64,000 bases of DNA from Halohasta litchfieldiae (GCF_002788215.1 NZ_CP024845.1:3038001-3102000); one strand, 5' to 3'; counted from the stretch's first letter, positions 50,375 to 59,751 are shown. The notes: generated by a model not told the origin, from the letters alone. Numbers and translations are program-made.

Positions 50375-50794
50375 ATGACGCTTGTCGTGGTTCCAGTCCG
50401 GTATCCGCTCTCGGCCCACTCAACGGCGACACTCGCCGAGGCGATCCGTATCAGCAACGACCGTGGGGCAGAGTTGTCAATACTCCACGTCGACCTCTAT
50501 CAGGACACCAATCACGTCAGTCGAACCGAACTCAAAACAGCGGTCGAACGTGAGTTCGGCGACCTCCAACAGGCCCGCTACGTTGTCCGGCGCGGGTTTC
50601 TGGTCGAGGAGACGATTCTCGAAGAGATCGCGGCCGAAAAGGCCGATGTCGTCGTCATTGGCTCCGGACAGGCCAGCCAATGGAAACGGATGGTCCGGAA
50701 ACTGCTTTCTGATCCGGATATCGGTGCCTACCTCCGAGAGAAACTCGACTGCACCGTGATCACGGTCGACGCCGACGGCCGCACTGACGAGTAG
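50375..50794 (+). CDS. universal stress protein UspA family
   Basis: A 139-residue Usp protein. VVPVRYPLSAHSTATLAEAI is the first strand and helix, and VVVIGSGQAS ... DCTVITVD is the C-terminal part. The ATP-binding G-2x-G-9x-G(S/T) is not intact, so it may be of the non-ATP-binding kind. It often responds to stress, but no control element is visible here. Confidence 0.87.
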   Translation: MTLVVVPVRYPLSAHSTATLAEAIRISNDRGAELSILHVDLYQDTNHVSRTELKTAVEREFGDLQQARYVVRRGFLVEETILEEIAAEKADVVVIGSGQASQWKRMVRKLLSDPDIGAYLREKLDCTVITVDADGRTDE

Positions 50795-50808
50795 CCTCCG
50801 TCTACCAG

Positions 50809-51960
50809 TTAAACACCGAACGTCGCCCGGAGCATGTCGCGGGTTCCGGGGCCGAGACCGACCGCAACTACTGCGACGAGCAGCAGGATCGCATACCGCG
50901 GACTCTCCTCAAACAGCTCATCGTTGAAGATCCACACGAGGAACGTTGCGGCAACCAGTTTGACCAGCAGGAACGGCCACGCATCACCAGTGACCGCAAG
51001 AATCGAGTCAGGGAGCAGCAGGCTCGTGTACTCGACGATAGCTGCGTTGACCGGATGTTTCGGGATGAGATTCGCTCCTGCGCCGAGTGCGGGCATCCAG
51101 TTGAGGCCGACGACGTTGGCCATCCCGTCGACCGCGTGGGCCCAGATGACGACAAAGCCGATAAAGCCGGTTCCGGCGTTGAGTTCCGGATAGCTGGTGC
51201 CGATGAGTTTCCACGTCAGCCACGCCGAAAGGGTCGCCCCGACGAGCGTCACGAGCAAGACCTGCGGATGGATCGTCGCGTATTCCGTGGTCGCGCCGAG
51301 ATACGTCAGATAGCCGAGCGAACCGACCAGCAGCGTGGTCCCGATCCCGGCAAGCGGATAGGCGTAGTCGTCGACGTAGCCACTCGATTCCAGACGAATG
51401 GCCACCAGCACGGCCACCAGCGTGAGGACGAACATCGTGAAATAGATGAACGGGCTGATGATTACGGCGCTCCACGGGAAGTCAATCAGTGGTTCAGCAC
51501 CGAACCGCATCGCCGAGATGCCCGCGTCTTCGATGGTCCGCAGGGCACCGCCCAACAGCATGAACGGGAACAGCGCGTAGAAGAACCGCCGGTCGGTCCC
51601 GATGTCGAGCCTGCGAAGCAGGAGGATCACGCCGAACAGCGTAAACAGCAACATGAGCATGTAGCCAATCTCCGAAACCAGCGTGTAGCCCGGGTAAGCG
51701 ACGATATGTCCGGCGGTCTCGGCTTGGGTACACGCACTGGCACTGCCGCCGAAGTCGACGGTCCCGCCGGAGCGGATCGCACAGTTCGCCCCGTTGCCGT
51801 CGGCGACGACCGGGCCCCAGAAGTACTGCCAGAGGAAGCGACCGTAGACGAGTTCTCGAAACAGCAGCGATCCGACGAGGAGGACAAGGGCGACCACGCT
51901 ACCCGTACCGATCCAGAGCCGTTCTGATGAGGTGTCGAGTCGCTCGGAGACTGCAGCCAT
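50809..51960 (-). CDS. DUF63-family membrane protein
   Basis: A 383-residue protein with about ten membrane segments. It belongs to the archaeal DUF63 family ([12 protein letters not shown] and [17 protein letters not shown] are its marks). Its function is unknown. A possible Cys pair in the first outside loop (about C61 and C77) may form a disulfide. It is convergent with the Usp gene. Confidence 0.85.
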   Translation of the reverse strand: MAAVSERLDTSSERLWIGTGSVVALVLLVGSLLFRELVYGRFLWQYFWGPVVADGNGANCAIRSGGTVDFGGSASACTQAETAGHIVAYPGYTLVSEIGYMLMLLFTLFGVILLLRRLDIGTDRRFFYALFPFMLLGGALRTIEDAGISAMRFGAEPLIDFPWSAVIISPFIYFTMFVLTLVAVLVAIRLESSGYVDDYAYPLAGIGTTLLVGSLGYLTYLGATTEYATIHPQVLLVTLVGATLSAWLTWKLIGTSYPELNAGTGFIGFVVIWAHAVDGMANVVGLNWMPALGAGANLIPKHPVNAAIVEYTSLLLPDSILAVTGDAWPFLLVKLVAATFLVWIFNDELFEESPRYAILLLVAVVAVGLGPGTRDMLRATFGV

Positions 51961-52060
51961 TGGGTATCCGTGGGGCGGTCAGTAAATTGAGGGTTCCGGT
52001 CTCCTGTATTGCAGTCGCCCGACCGTCAGTCGACGCTGCTGGCCAGCGCTGTCGGCGAGG

Positions 52061-52870
52061 CTATTCGGCTGTACTGTCGACAACCGCATTGGTCGCCGCC
52101 TGCATCGCCTCGTGAACCTCGCCGTTAGAGATCACCATCCCCGTCGAATCGTGTTGCCATCGCTCGCCGTCGACGTCAGTCACGGTCCCTCCGGCCAGTC
52201 GAACCAGATGGACGCCAGCGACGCTGTCCCACGGATGGGCCTGCAGATCCGTGATCCCGCCCTCGATAGCGCCGTCGGCGACCAGTGCGAGGGTGGCCTG
52301 TGCGGAACCGAACCGCCGGAGGTCGTCGAACCGCGTGACGATCTCACGGGTCGCCGCGGCGTAGGCGTCCCGACTGTCGGTATCCCACCAGAGCATCGGC
52401 GCGACCGTCGACAGTTCCGGGTCGCTGGTCTCGTTCACGCTCAGCTCGGTGCCGTTCCGGTAGGCGGTCGACTCGTCAGCGGTGTAGCTGTCGCCGAGGG
52501 CGGGAAGCACGATTGCGGCCGCAACCGGCTCGCCGTCGACAACTGCCGCCACGGCGGTCCCCCAGATCCGAATCCCGTCGACGAAGTTGTTGGTGCCGTC
52601 GATTGGGTCGATGATCCAGACTGCGCCCTCGTCGGGCACCGTTTTTAACGCGTCTTCCTCTTCGCCGACGATGGTATCGTCGGGGTACGATTCCTCGATA
52701 ACCTCGATTACGCGCCGTTGGGCGGCGCGGTCGGCCTCGGTGACGAGATCAGTTGCTGAACGCTTGGTCTCGGAGGCAATCCCCGTCCGGAACTGCTCGT
52801 AGGCGAGTTCGGCTCCGGCGGTTGCGGCACGCTCGGCGACGACTGCCCGCGTATCGTCGGTATCAGTCAC
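52061..52870 (-). CDS. inositol monophosphatase-family phosphatase
   Basis: A 269-residue IMPase-family enzyme. The metal motifs are GEEED, DPIDGTNNF and WDSVAG. These enzymes hydrolyse inositol-1-phosphate, fructose-1,6-bisphosphate or PAP, and archaeal members are often dual IMPase/FBPase. The start is GTG at 52870; no ATG fits. The order of motifs is complete, so it should be active. Confidence 0.92.
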   Translation of the reverse strand: MTDTDDTRAVVAERAATAGAELAYEQFRTGIASETKRSATDLVTEADRAAQRRVIEVIEESYPDDTIVGEEEDALKTVPDEGAVWIIDPIDGTNNFVDGIRIWGTAVAAVVDGEPVAAAIVLPALGDSYTADESTAYRNGTELSVNETSDPELSTVAPMLWWDTDSRDAYAAATREIVTRFDDLRRFGSAQATLALVADGAIEGGITDLQAHPWDSVAGVHLVRLAGGTVTDVDGERWQHDSTGMVISNGEVHEAMQAATNAVVDSTAE

Positions 52871-52980
52871 ATGCCTACACTCTCTCGATGTGACCTATAA
52901 CCGTCGGTCGACGTGGTGGGTAGCCGACAATAAACCTGCAACATCTGCCATAATTTACTCAGTTCCGAATTGGAGTAAAT

Positions 52981-52989
52981 ACTTATACC
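52981..52989 (+). promoter_or_regulatory. TATA-like element of the 87-residue gene
   Basis: ACTTATACC is centred about 25 bases before the ATG at 53010, giving a leaderless start. Confidence 0.45.
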
Positions 52990-53009
52990 CATCTCCTGTA
53001 TAGCTGTGT

Positions 53010-53273
53010 ATGCAGCCAGAAGAAGCCGTCAAACAGATCCAGTGTGTCACCGATGCCTCGCTCGACCAAGAGGGAGTCCGAGTTGCACCGATGTACAGAC
53101 CGACGTTCCGCCGGGTCGCGGCGGAGGGAACTGGAGCGGACGTAAGCCGGCTCGCAGACCTGCTTACGGGAGAGATTCAGGCGGGTAACCGACCAGCACC
53201 TGAAAAGATCGATACTCTTGCTGCCAGCATCCTTCGCCGTCGACGCGCACTGACTGACGGCGGCCGAACGTAG
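53010..53273 (+). CDS. 87-residue protein of unknown function
   Basis: A soluble mostly helical protein (EEAVKQIQCVTDASLDQEG at the start, PAPEKIDTLAASILRRRRALTDG near the end). It has no motif I recognise. The TATA-like element at 52981 and a codon use like its neighbours support it as real. It could be a regulatory adaptor, but nothing proves that. Confidence 0.7.
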   Translation: MQPEEAVKQIQCVTDASLDQEGVRVAPMYRPTFRRVAAEGTGADVSRLADLLTGEIQAGNRPAPEKIDTLAASILRRRRALTDGGRT

Positions 53274-53377
53274 CATCGCTGACGTCACGGTGCGGTTGCA
53301 GTGCAGTCGCAGTGAGGGTCGTGGGACGACACTGTGCGGTCGCGGTGTTTTTCTTTCCACAAAACCGGTGTATAGCT

Positions 53378-54448
53378 ATGCGAATCGGTCTCGTCGTCAA
53401 TCCGATTGCCGGAATGGGTGGTCGTGTCGGTCTCAAAGGCACCGACGGGAAGGTGAGAGAAGCCCGCGACCGCGGTGCAACGCCGCGAGCCCCCGACCGC
53501 GCCCGCCGAGCACTCGACCGGCTGGCCGAGCTTGCGCCCGACACCGAACTCCTGACTGCCGGTGAGCCACTGGGCGACTCACTGGCTCGCGAGGCTGGCC
53601 TTGAGCCAACGGTTGTTTACAACCCAGCTGTCGACCGCGACACCGACGAAACGACGGTCGACGATACGAGCGCCGCGGTTGCAGCATGTATACGCGAAGC
53701 CGTCGACCTCGTGCTGTTCGTCGGTGGCGACGGTACCGCGGCCGACGTTGCCGAGGCACTCAGTAGGACCGAAATCCCGATGCTCGGCGTTCCGGCGGGC
53801 GTCAAAGTCTATTCTTCGGTGTTCGCCGTCTCGCCCGAGGACGCCGCCGACATCGTCGTCAGCTTCGACCGCACCGAGCGACGCGAAGTGATGGATATCG
53901 ACGAGGACGACTACCGCGAGGGGGAAGTCAACCCCGAACTGCGCGCGGTTGCATGGGTGCCGGTCACCGACGAGCTTCAGTCCTCGAAACAGCTCGGCGG
54001 CGGCACGGTCGACTCACTGGCCGCGGGGATCGCCGACAACATCGACCCCAATCGAACCTACGTGCTTGGGCCGGGGTCGACCGTGGGCGCGATCAAAGCG
54101 GCCCTCGGCTTCGAGGGGTCGCCCATCGGCGTCGACGTCTGGCGAGGTGGGGAGGTAGTGGCGTTGGATGCCAGCGAATCCGAAATCCTCGACTCCTTGG
54201 GCGAAGACAACGTCATCGTCGTCTCGCCGATTGGTGGGCAGGGATTCGTTTTCGGACGGGGGAATCCACAGCTCTCGCCCGCCGTCATCCGCCGCTGTGA
54301 CGTGGAGATTGTTGCCTCGCGCTCGAAGCTTGATGGACTTTCGGTGCTGCGCGTCGACACCGATGATCCCGAACTCGACGACGAACTGAGAGGATGGCGG
54401 AAGGTCCGCGTCGGCCGGTTCGAACGCCGCATGATGAAAATTGTGTAG
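53378..54448 (+). CDS. archaeal ATP-NAD kinase family protein
   Basis: A 356-residue protein. VNPIAGMGGRVGLKGTDG at the N terminus and FVGGDGTAADV (GGDGT of NAD/DAG kinases) identify the archaeal ATP-NAD kinase family. The second domain has GGGTVDSLAAGIAD and SPIGGQGFVFGRGNPQLSP. It probably phosphorylates NAD or another diol. Haloarchaea have a second, shorter NAD kinase, so the substrate of this type is open. ATG at 53378. Confidence 0.85.
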   Translation: MRIGLVVNPIAGMGGRVGLKGTDGKVREARDRGATPRAPDRARRALDRLAELAPDTELLTAGEPLGDSLAREAGLEPTVVYNPAVDRDTDETTVDDTSAAVAACIREAVDLVLFVGGDGTAADVAEALSRTEIPMLGVPAGVKVYSSVFAVSPEDAADIVVSFDRTERREVMDIDEDDYREGEVNPELRAVAWVPVTDELQSSKQLGGGTVDSLAAGIADNIDPNRTYVLGPGSTVGAIKAALGFEGSPIGVDVWRGGEVVALDASESEILDSLGEDNVIVVSPIGGQGFVFGRGNPQLSPAVIRRCDVEIVASRSKLDGLSVLRVDTDDPELDDELRGWRKVRVGRFERRMMKIV

Positions 54449-54538
54449 CCTGAGACACCCGTTTTGGTGGGAGACAATCACATACCGATATTCCGAGAAA
54501 TATGCATGTGTGTTGTAGTCATACCAAGAGTATAGACA

Positions 54539-54547
54539 AGATTAAGG
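54539..54547 (+). promoter_or_regulatory. TATA-like element of the AbrB-PhoU gene
   Basis: AGATTAAGG is centred 27 bases before the ATG at 54570. An AGGAGGT block directly abuts the ATG, but it is too close to work as a ribosome binding site. Confidence 0.45.
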
Positions 54548-54569
54548 AGATACGAAGCCGACAGGAGGT

Positions 54570-55601
54570 ATGGAAACGCGGAAGGTTCAGCGGTTGGGAC
54601 CCTCGACGCTGGCGATGACGTTGCCAGCCGAATGGGCCAAGGAACACAACGTCGAGAAGGGCGACGAGGTTTCGATTCGGATGGGTGGCAAAGGGACTCT
54701 CACGGTACTCCCTGAGTCAGCCAACACCGAGGAAAGCGAGGCGATCATCCACGCCGACAACCTCGATGCCGGGGCGCTCGAACGCGCCATCGTCGCCCAG
54801 TACGTCCTCGGTCGACGAGTGATCCACGTTCAAAAGGAAGACGGCGCGCTCGAATCCGAACATATCAACGCGGTATATAAGGCCGAAACCCAGCTGATGG
54901 GGCTCGGTGTGATCGAAGAAACGCCCGAATCCATTGCGATTCGGTGTTCGGTCGACCCCGAGGATTTCACCCTCGACAACCTCTTAGAGCGACTGGAAAA
55001 CACCGGGAGTACGATGCGCGGCGAGGGAATCAAAGCGCTGGCCCACGGGAACGAAGATCTCGCCCAGCGGGCGCTCAACCGGGAGCGACAGGCCAACAAG
55101 ATCTTCGTGCTACTCCTGCGTCTCATCTTCACTGCGCATCAGAACCCCAACCTCTGTCGAGCGGTCGGTCTCGACTCTAGCTTCCCACTGATCGGCTACC
55201 GCTCGGTGGCGAAGAATCTCGAACTCACCGCGGACAAAGCCGAGGATATCGCCGATATCGTGATGGATGCCGACAGCGAGGGGCTGGATGTCGACAGTTC
55301 GACGATGCGACGAATCAGGGAGTTCACCGATCAGGTCGACGAGCTGACCGTGCTCGCAGTCCGGGCGGTCGTCGAGCGGGATTACGATCTGACGATCAAA
55401 TGTCGGTACCTGTTTCAAGAGATCGCCGATCGCGAACAAGAGATCCTCGACGACCTTCCGGAACTATCGAACACGGAGCTGCTTCGGGTCCGCGAAGTGC
55501 TCGTCAGTCTCCAGCAGACCGCCGAGTATGCTGTCCGGAACGCCGAAATCGCGGCCAACCTCGCACTCGACGAGGAGTCCGAACACGTCGAAATCAGGTA
55601 A
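54570..55601 (+). CDS. SpoVT/AbrB-PhoU phosphate regulator
   Basis: A 343-residue protein. Residues 1-50 form an AbrB-type swapped-hairpin DNA-binding domain (KVQRLGPSTLAMTLPAEWAKEHNVEKGDEVSI). The rest holds two PhoU three-helix units (AQRALNRERQANKIFVLLLRLIF and then DQVDELTVLAVRAVVERDYD). Archaeal PhoU-AbrB fusions regulate phosphate transport genes. A PiT transporter is at 26700 and PhoX at 7720, but neither is adjacent. Confidence 0.9.
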   Translation: METRKVQRLGPSTLAMTLPAEWAKEHNVEKGDEVSIRMGGKGTLTVLPESANTEESEAIIHADNLDAGALERAIVAQYVLGRRVIHVQKEDGALESEHINAVYKAETQLMGLGVIEETPESIAIRCSVDPEDFTLDNLLERLENTGSTMRGEGIKALAHGNEDLAQRALNRERQANKIFVLLLRLIFTAHQNPNLCRAVGLDSSFPLIGYRSVAKNLELTADKAEDIADIVMDADSEGLDVDSSTMRRIREFTDQVDELTVLAVRAVVERDYDLTIKCRYLFQEIADREQEILDDLPELSNTELLRVREVLVSLQQTAEYAVRNAEIAANLALDEESEHVEIR

Positions 55602-55609
55602 CTGGGACG

Positions 55610-55620
55610 AATATATTAAG
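55610..55620 (+). promoter_or_regulatory. TATA-like element of the 60-residue membrane protein
   Basis: AATATATTAAG is centred 29 bases before the ATG at 55644. It overlaps no coding sequence and starts 9 bases after the preceding stop. Confidence 0.5.
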
Positions 55621-55643
55621 TAGGCACCGTCGAAGCACTCTGT

Positions 55644-55826
55644 ATGGAAACCGGATCAGTCGACTCCGACAAAGCAATCGGGATATCGATGGCCTTCGGC
55701 GTGCTCGCGGTTCTGGGCGCGCTGTTCATGGTTGGTGGCTCAACACAACGCATGCAGGCGTGGGCGTTTGCGGCTGCGATGGTCGCCGCCAGTCTCTGTG
55801 TGGTCGTCATTCATCTCTACGAGTAG
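55644..55826 (+). CDS. 60-residue two-span membrane protein
   Basis: A short protein with two hydrophobic helices (residues about 11-31 and 37-57) joined by a short Gly-Ser-Thr loop. The strong TATA-like element and leaderless spacing support it. It resembles a common haloarchaeal small membrane family of unknown function. Confidence 0.75.
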   Translation: METGSVDSDKAIGISMAFGVLAVLGALFMVGGSTQRMQAWAFAAAMVAASLCVVVIHLYE

Positions 55827-55880
55827 CAGACGTGTCGGGGGTGTGGGACGCAATTGTTAAGCCGCTCACAGCCCAATGGG

Positions 55881-56111
55881 ATGGCAATGACTAGCTACAC
55901 CGACGAGGAACAACGGATCGTCGCCTATCTCCGCGACAGCGTCTCCCGAGGCGAGCGATATTTCCGGGCCAAGACCATCGCCGAGGCCATCGGGCTCTCC
56001 TCGAAACAGGTCGGTGTACGGCTTCCGCGGCTGGCCGAAAAATCCGACGACGTTCAGATCGAGAAATGGAGTCGTGCCAAATCGACGACGTGGCGCGTCA
56101 CCCCCGAGTAA
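55881..56111 (+). CDS. winged-helix DNA-binding protein (DUF7123-like)
   Basis: A 76-residue protein. SYTDEEQRIVAYLRDSVSRGERYFRAKTIAEAIGLSSKQVG (in pieces) forms a winged-helix domain, ending IEKWSRAKSTTWRVTP, a haloarchaeal family I recall as DUF7123. It may be a transcription factor with no effector domain. The ATG may be 55881 or 55887. A TTGTTAAG-like element lies about 28 bases before the first. Confidence 0.8.
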   Translation: MAMTSYTDEEQRIVAYLRDSVSRGERYFRAKTIAEAIGLSSKQVGVRLPRLAEKSDDVQIEKWSRAKSTTWRVTPE

Positions 56112-56176
56112 CCCTCGCTCAGCGTCTCGGTGCCGCTTCCACGCCCTTTTTACCTACGCCATTCGACTCCTCACCA

Positions 56177-56605
56177 ATGACAGTCCGTGTCTCACGGAGC
56201 TTCGAGTTCGATGTGCCCGGCGAGCGAGTCTGGGAGTTTATCGCCGATCCCGAAAAACGAGCCGGCGCGATCAGCGTCGTCGACTCCTATGAACTCCGCG
56301 GGGAGAACCGAGCGATCTGGCAGGTCAAACTGCCGATTCCACTGATCAACTCCACGATCACGGTAAAAACCGAAGACGTGCTTCGAGAGCCACCCCACCG
56401 CGTCAAGTTCTCCGGGCGCTCGAAAGGGATGAATGTGACCGGCGAACACACGATCACCGACACCGACACCGGCTGTCGACTCACAAACGAGTTCGTCGTC
56501 GACGGGAAGCTCCCGGGCGTCGAGAAGTTCTTCAAACGAAACCTCGATACGGAAATTGACAACCTCGAAGACGCCCTGCGGGCCGATATCGCTGCCGACA
56601 ACTGA
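56177..56605 (+). CDS. SRPBCC (START/Bet v1-like) family protein
   Basis: A 142-residue SRPBCC-fold protein (VRVSRSFEFDVPGERVWEFIADPEKRAG, then NEFVVDGKLPGVEKFFKRNLDTEI). The fold forms a pocket for lipids or polyketides. It starts with ATG at 56177 and is followed after 2 bases by the carbon-nitrogen hydrolase, so the pair are co-transcribed. Confidence 0.85.
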   Translation: MTVRVSRSFEFDVPGERVWEFIADPEKRAGAISVVDSYELRGENRAIWQVKLPIPLINSTITVKTEDVLREPPHRVKFSGRSKGMNVTGEHTITDTDTGCRLTNEFVVDGKLPGVEKFFKRNLDTEIDNLEDALRADIAADN

Positions 56606-56607
56606 AC

Positions 56608-57423
56608 ATGAAACTCGCCCTCGCACAGCTACAGATCGAACCCGGCGCGGTCGAAGCAAATCTCTCGCGGGCCGCCGAGGCCGTCGCGGCTGCCGCCGCC
56701 GATGGCGCGGATCTGGTCGTCCTCCCCGAACAGTTCGTGGTCGGTTTTTTCGCGTTTGACGACTACCCAACCCACGCTGCAGGGCTCAATGAACCGATTT
56801 TCGACCGACTCGCCGAACTGGCCGTCGAGAATAGCGTGGGACTGGTCGCCGGAACGACGGTCGAAGATCTTGCGGCCAGTGCCGAAGCAGGCTACGACGT
56901 GCCAGCCGACAGTGGATATGCGAACACGGCCGTCTTTTTCGACCGCGACGGCGACCAGCGCGGCGTCTACCGGAAACACCACCTGTTCGGCTACGAGTCG
57001 GCCGAATCGGAGCTGTTGGTGCCCGGCGAGCGTCTCGATATTGTCGACTTCGAGGGACTGAAAGTAGGAATAACGACCTGCTACGATCTGCGGTTTCCCG
57101 AACTGTATCGGCGGCTGGTCGACCGCGGGGTAGAATTGATCGTCGTGCCGAGCGCGTGGCCCTACCCGCGGGTCGAACACTGGAAAACGCTCGGGCGGGC
57201 CCGAGCCATCGAGAACCTCTGTTATGTGGCGACTACTAACGGGTCCGGAACGTTCCCGGAGGCCGATTCGACGCTCTGTGGCCGGTCGACGGTCTACGAT
57301 CCATGGGGGACGACGATGGCCAGCGTGGGCGATGAGCCGACACGCCTCGCAGTCGAAGTCGACCCCCAGCGAGTCCAAGAGATTCGGGAGCGGTTTCCCG
57401 CCCTCGGTGACCGCCGGGACTGA
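56608..57423 (+). CDS. carbon-nitrogen hydrolase (nitrilase superfamily)
   Basis: A 271-residue hydrolase with the triad E41 (LPEQF), K123 (YRKHHLF) and C158 (TTCYDLRFPELY). The length and the RFPELYRRL region place it near omega-amidase/Nit-type enzymes, which hydrolyse alpha-ketoglutaramate or deaminated glutathione. The substrate is not proven. It is the second gene after the SRPBCC gene. Confidence 0.9.
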   Translation: MKLALAQLQIEPGAVEANLSRAAEAVAAAAADGADLVVLPEQFVVGFFAFDDYPTHAAGLNEPIFDRLAELAVENSVGLVAGTTVEDLAASAEAGYDVPADSGYANTAVFFDRDGDQRGVYRKHHLFGYESAESELLVPGERLDIVDFEGLKVGITTCYDLRFPELYRRLVDRGVELIVVPSAWPYPRVEHWKTLGRARAIENLCYVATTNGSGTFPEADSTLCGRSTVYDPWGTTMASVGDEPTRLAVEVDPQRVQEIRERFPALGDRRD

Positions 57424-57969
57424 GTTTCGAGGGCCGGAGGACGGTGCATTTATCAACGCCTGATACCAACGGTGAGGTGCCGACGCATCGACGCTTTTCT
57501 CGTCGCCGTCGGCAAGAACGCTGCCGCGCCCATCCCAGTCGCTTCAGTTCGGGTCTGGTCGGACCCGACAACGAGCCGAGGAGTCGGGGGCCACCTTGGC
57601 TCGTTTCTCGTTCAGTATGCTTGTGAGCTACTGCCGCGCCGGTCGACTGCTGGCAGTCGACGCAGCCTTCTATGGACGAACGGACACGTATTGAGCATAT
57701 ATATTGTTTAATGCACCCCACTACAGCTTATAACCTGAAGTATATGTACTGTTAGCTCTTACAACTGGATAAGTTGCCAACGGAGGTGAGGTCACGAATC
57801 AATCCACGCCATACATCAATGCCACCATCCTGATTCCCGCAGTTGCCACCTCAGCTTGGTACTACATCCAGTCCGAGAGGACGCGCGTTCGGAGGTGACG
57901 CCGTCTTCTCTTCACCCCACTCCTTCATTCCACCTCCGGCCCTTCTCAGTGTTACTCGGAGATTCCCTG
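57424..57969. other. 546-base intergenic region without a recognised gene
   Basis: GC-rich at its left end, then AT-rich around 57695-57750 with two promoter-like blocks (CATATATATTG near 57696 and TATATGTA near 57741). Downstream, 57773-57898 is open in one frame for 41 codons without a start codon and would encode a hydrophobic stretch (INATILIPAVATSAWYYIQ) with a basic end. The words GGAGGTGA and GTTGCCA recur. It could hold a small RNA, a decayed gene or a long control region. No tRNA-like fold is visible. Confidence 0.5.
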
Positions 57970-58254
57970 TTACCACCGAACCTCGAAGCCGTCTTCGGCT
58001 TCCGGCGATTCCATCGTGACCTCGACATCCTCGACGTTGGCGGCCGGACTCCCGGTGTGACACCAGTCGACCATCCTGTCGACGCTATCCTGATTGCCTT
58101 CGAAGACGGCCTCGACGCGACCATCCGAGCGGTTTGTCACCCAGCCGTCGACGCCCTCCTCGCGGGCAGCCTCGCGCGTGCTGGCTCGGTAGTAGACGCC
58201 CTGTACGCGGCCACTAACAAAGACGTGAGCACGAACGCGGTCGGAATCCGTCAT
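57970..58254 (-). CDS. acyP: acylphosphatase
   Basis: A 94-residue acylphosphatase with R23 (GRVQGVYYR) and N41 (VTNRSDGRVE), the two catalytic residues. It hydrolyses carboxyl-phosphates such as acetyl or carbamoyl phosphate. ATG at 58254, with an A/T-rich TATA-like element about 28 bases upstream. It is divergent from the GlmM-like gene. Confidence 0.94.
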   Translation of the reverse strand: MTDSDRVRAHVFVSGRVQGVYYRASTREAAREEGVDGWVTNRSDGRVEAVFEGNQDSVDRMVDWCHTGSPAANVEDVEVTMESPEAEDGFEVRW

Positions 58255-58277
58255 ATCACTGGGTTCGACTGCCGGAC

Positions 58278-58286
58278 AAATAAACG
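58278..58286 (-). promoter_or_regulatory. TATA-like element of acyP
   Basis: On the minus strand this is GTTTATTTG, centred 28 bases before the ATG at 58254. Confidence 0.45.
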
Positions 58287-58348
58287 CCATCACACGGTCG
58301 CTTCCGGTCGACCAGCGGTTTCAAACGTCAGGGTTCCAACGGTACCAC

Positions 58349-59734
58349 ATGGTTCAGTTTGGAACAGCGGGCATCCGGGGGAGCGTCGTCGACCGCGTCA
58401 CGCCAGCGGTCGCGCTGGCGGTTGGGCAGGCCGTCGGGCAGGTCGCAACCGAGTCGAAACCCAACGAGACGTCGCCGGAGGTCGTTATCGGCCGGGACGG
58501 CCGAACCAGTGGGCCCGCACTGGCGGCGGCCGCCGAAGCCGGTGTCGCCTCGGCGGGTGCGATACCGGTTCGGATCGGTGCGGTGCCAACGCCGACGCTG
58601 GCGTTTGCCTCCCAAGGTCGACACGGACTCATGGTCACCGCCTCGCACAATCCGCCGACCGACAACGGGATCAAATGTTTCGTCGACGGGTCGGAGTTCG
58701 ACAGCCAGCGAGAACAGAGGATCGAACAGTACGTCGACGAAGACGGCCCACCTGCCGACTGGGAGCAGTGGGAGTCGTCGGTCCGAAGCGACCTTTTGCC
58801 AACGTATCGAGAGGCCGTCGTCGACTACAGCCGCAGATACGGAGCCGACTGCGAGGGGGTTCGGATCGCGGTCGACTGTGGGACCGGCGTGGCGTCGAAC
58901 GCGACACCGGCGGTGCTCCGTGAACTCGGTGCGACCGCTATCGGCGTGAACGCGACCGTCGACGGCCATTTCCCGGCCCGGCCGAGCAAGCCAACCCCCG
59001 AGACGCTCTCGGAGTTCCGAACGCTGGTGGCCGACGGCGAGTTCGAGTTCGGCATCGCCCACGACGGTGACGGTGATCGAATCGTGATCGTCGACGAAGA
59101 CGGCGAAATCGTCCACGAGGACACGGTCCTCGCGATTCTCGCAGATCACTACACGCGACAGTATGTCGACGAACATGGCGACGAAGCCCCGACGCCGGTC
59201 GTCATCACGACACCGAACGCCTCGGGGCGGATCGATGAGCAGGTGACTGCTGCCGGTGGTCGCGTCGACCGGGTCCAACTGGGTGGCCTCCACGAGGGAA
59301 TCGCCGCCGCCGAAGCAGACGACAAACCGGTCGTCTTCGCCGCCGAGCCGTGGAAACATATTCATCCCCAGCTGGGTGGCTGGATCGACGGCGTCGCCAG
59401 CGCGGCGGTCATCTCGCGGCTGGTCGCCAAGCAGGGACTAGCCTCGCTTCGTGAGCCGATTACCGAACGTCCCTATCGCAAGGTGAGCGTCGACTGTCCT
59501 GACGAAATCAAGCCGGATGCGATGGCTCGGCTCGAAAACAGCCTCTCCGAACAGTTTCCGGATGCGACGGTCTCGCTGGATCACGGCGTTCGGCTCACCT
59601 TCGTCGATGACTCGTGGCTGCTGGTTCGACCCTCCGGAACCGAGCCCTACATTCGGCTCTACGCCGAAAGCGACGATGTCGACGCGGTCGTTGAGGCGGC
59701 AACAGGGGTAATAGAAACAGAAGTCGACGCCTAA
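58349..59734 (+). CDS. phosphohexomutase (GlmM/phosphomannomutase family)
   Basis: A 461-residue alpha-D-phosphohexomutase. S99 in TASHNP carries the phosphate, DGDGDR (239-244) binds Mg2+, and RPSGTEP (about 427-433) binds the substrate phosphate. The sugar-specificity loop reads AAEPWKHIHP at about 331-340, in place of the usual GGExSGH. It may act on glucosamine-, mannose- or glucose-phosphate, or on a less common sugar for the S-layer. The substrate is therefore uncertain. Confidence 0.88.
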   Translation: MVQFGTAGIRGSVVDRVTPAVALAVGQAVGQVATESKPNETSPEVVIGRDGRTSGPALAAAAEAGVASAGAIPVRIGAVPTPTLAFASQGRHGLMVTASHNPPTDNGIKCFVDGSEFDSQREQRIEQYVDEDGPPADWEQWESSVRSDLLPTYREAVVDYSRRYGADCEGVRIAVDCGTGVASNATPAVLRELGATAIGVNATVDGHFPARPSKPTPETLSEFRTLVADGEFEFGIAHDGDGDRIVIVDEDGEIVHEDTVLAILADHYTRQYVDEHGDEAPTPVVITTPNASGRIDEQVTAAGGRVDRVQLGGLHEGIAAAEADDKPVVFAAEPWKHIHPQLGGWIDGVASAAVISRLVAKQGLASLREPITERPYRKVSVDCPDEIKPDAMARLENSLSEQFPDATVSLDHGVRLTFVDDSWLLVRPSGTEPYIRLYAESDDVDAVVEAATGVIETEVDA

Positions 59735-59751
59735 CAGTAGTTAGATACTCC

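Noticed and set aside
57444-57720. Short open frames on both strands after the carbon-nitrogen hydrolase gene
   Set aside because: They are rich in Arg and Ser, lack the acidic bias of haloarchaeal proteins, overlap each other and have no promoter at the right distance.
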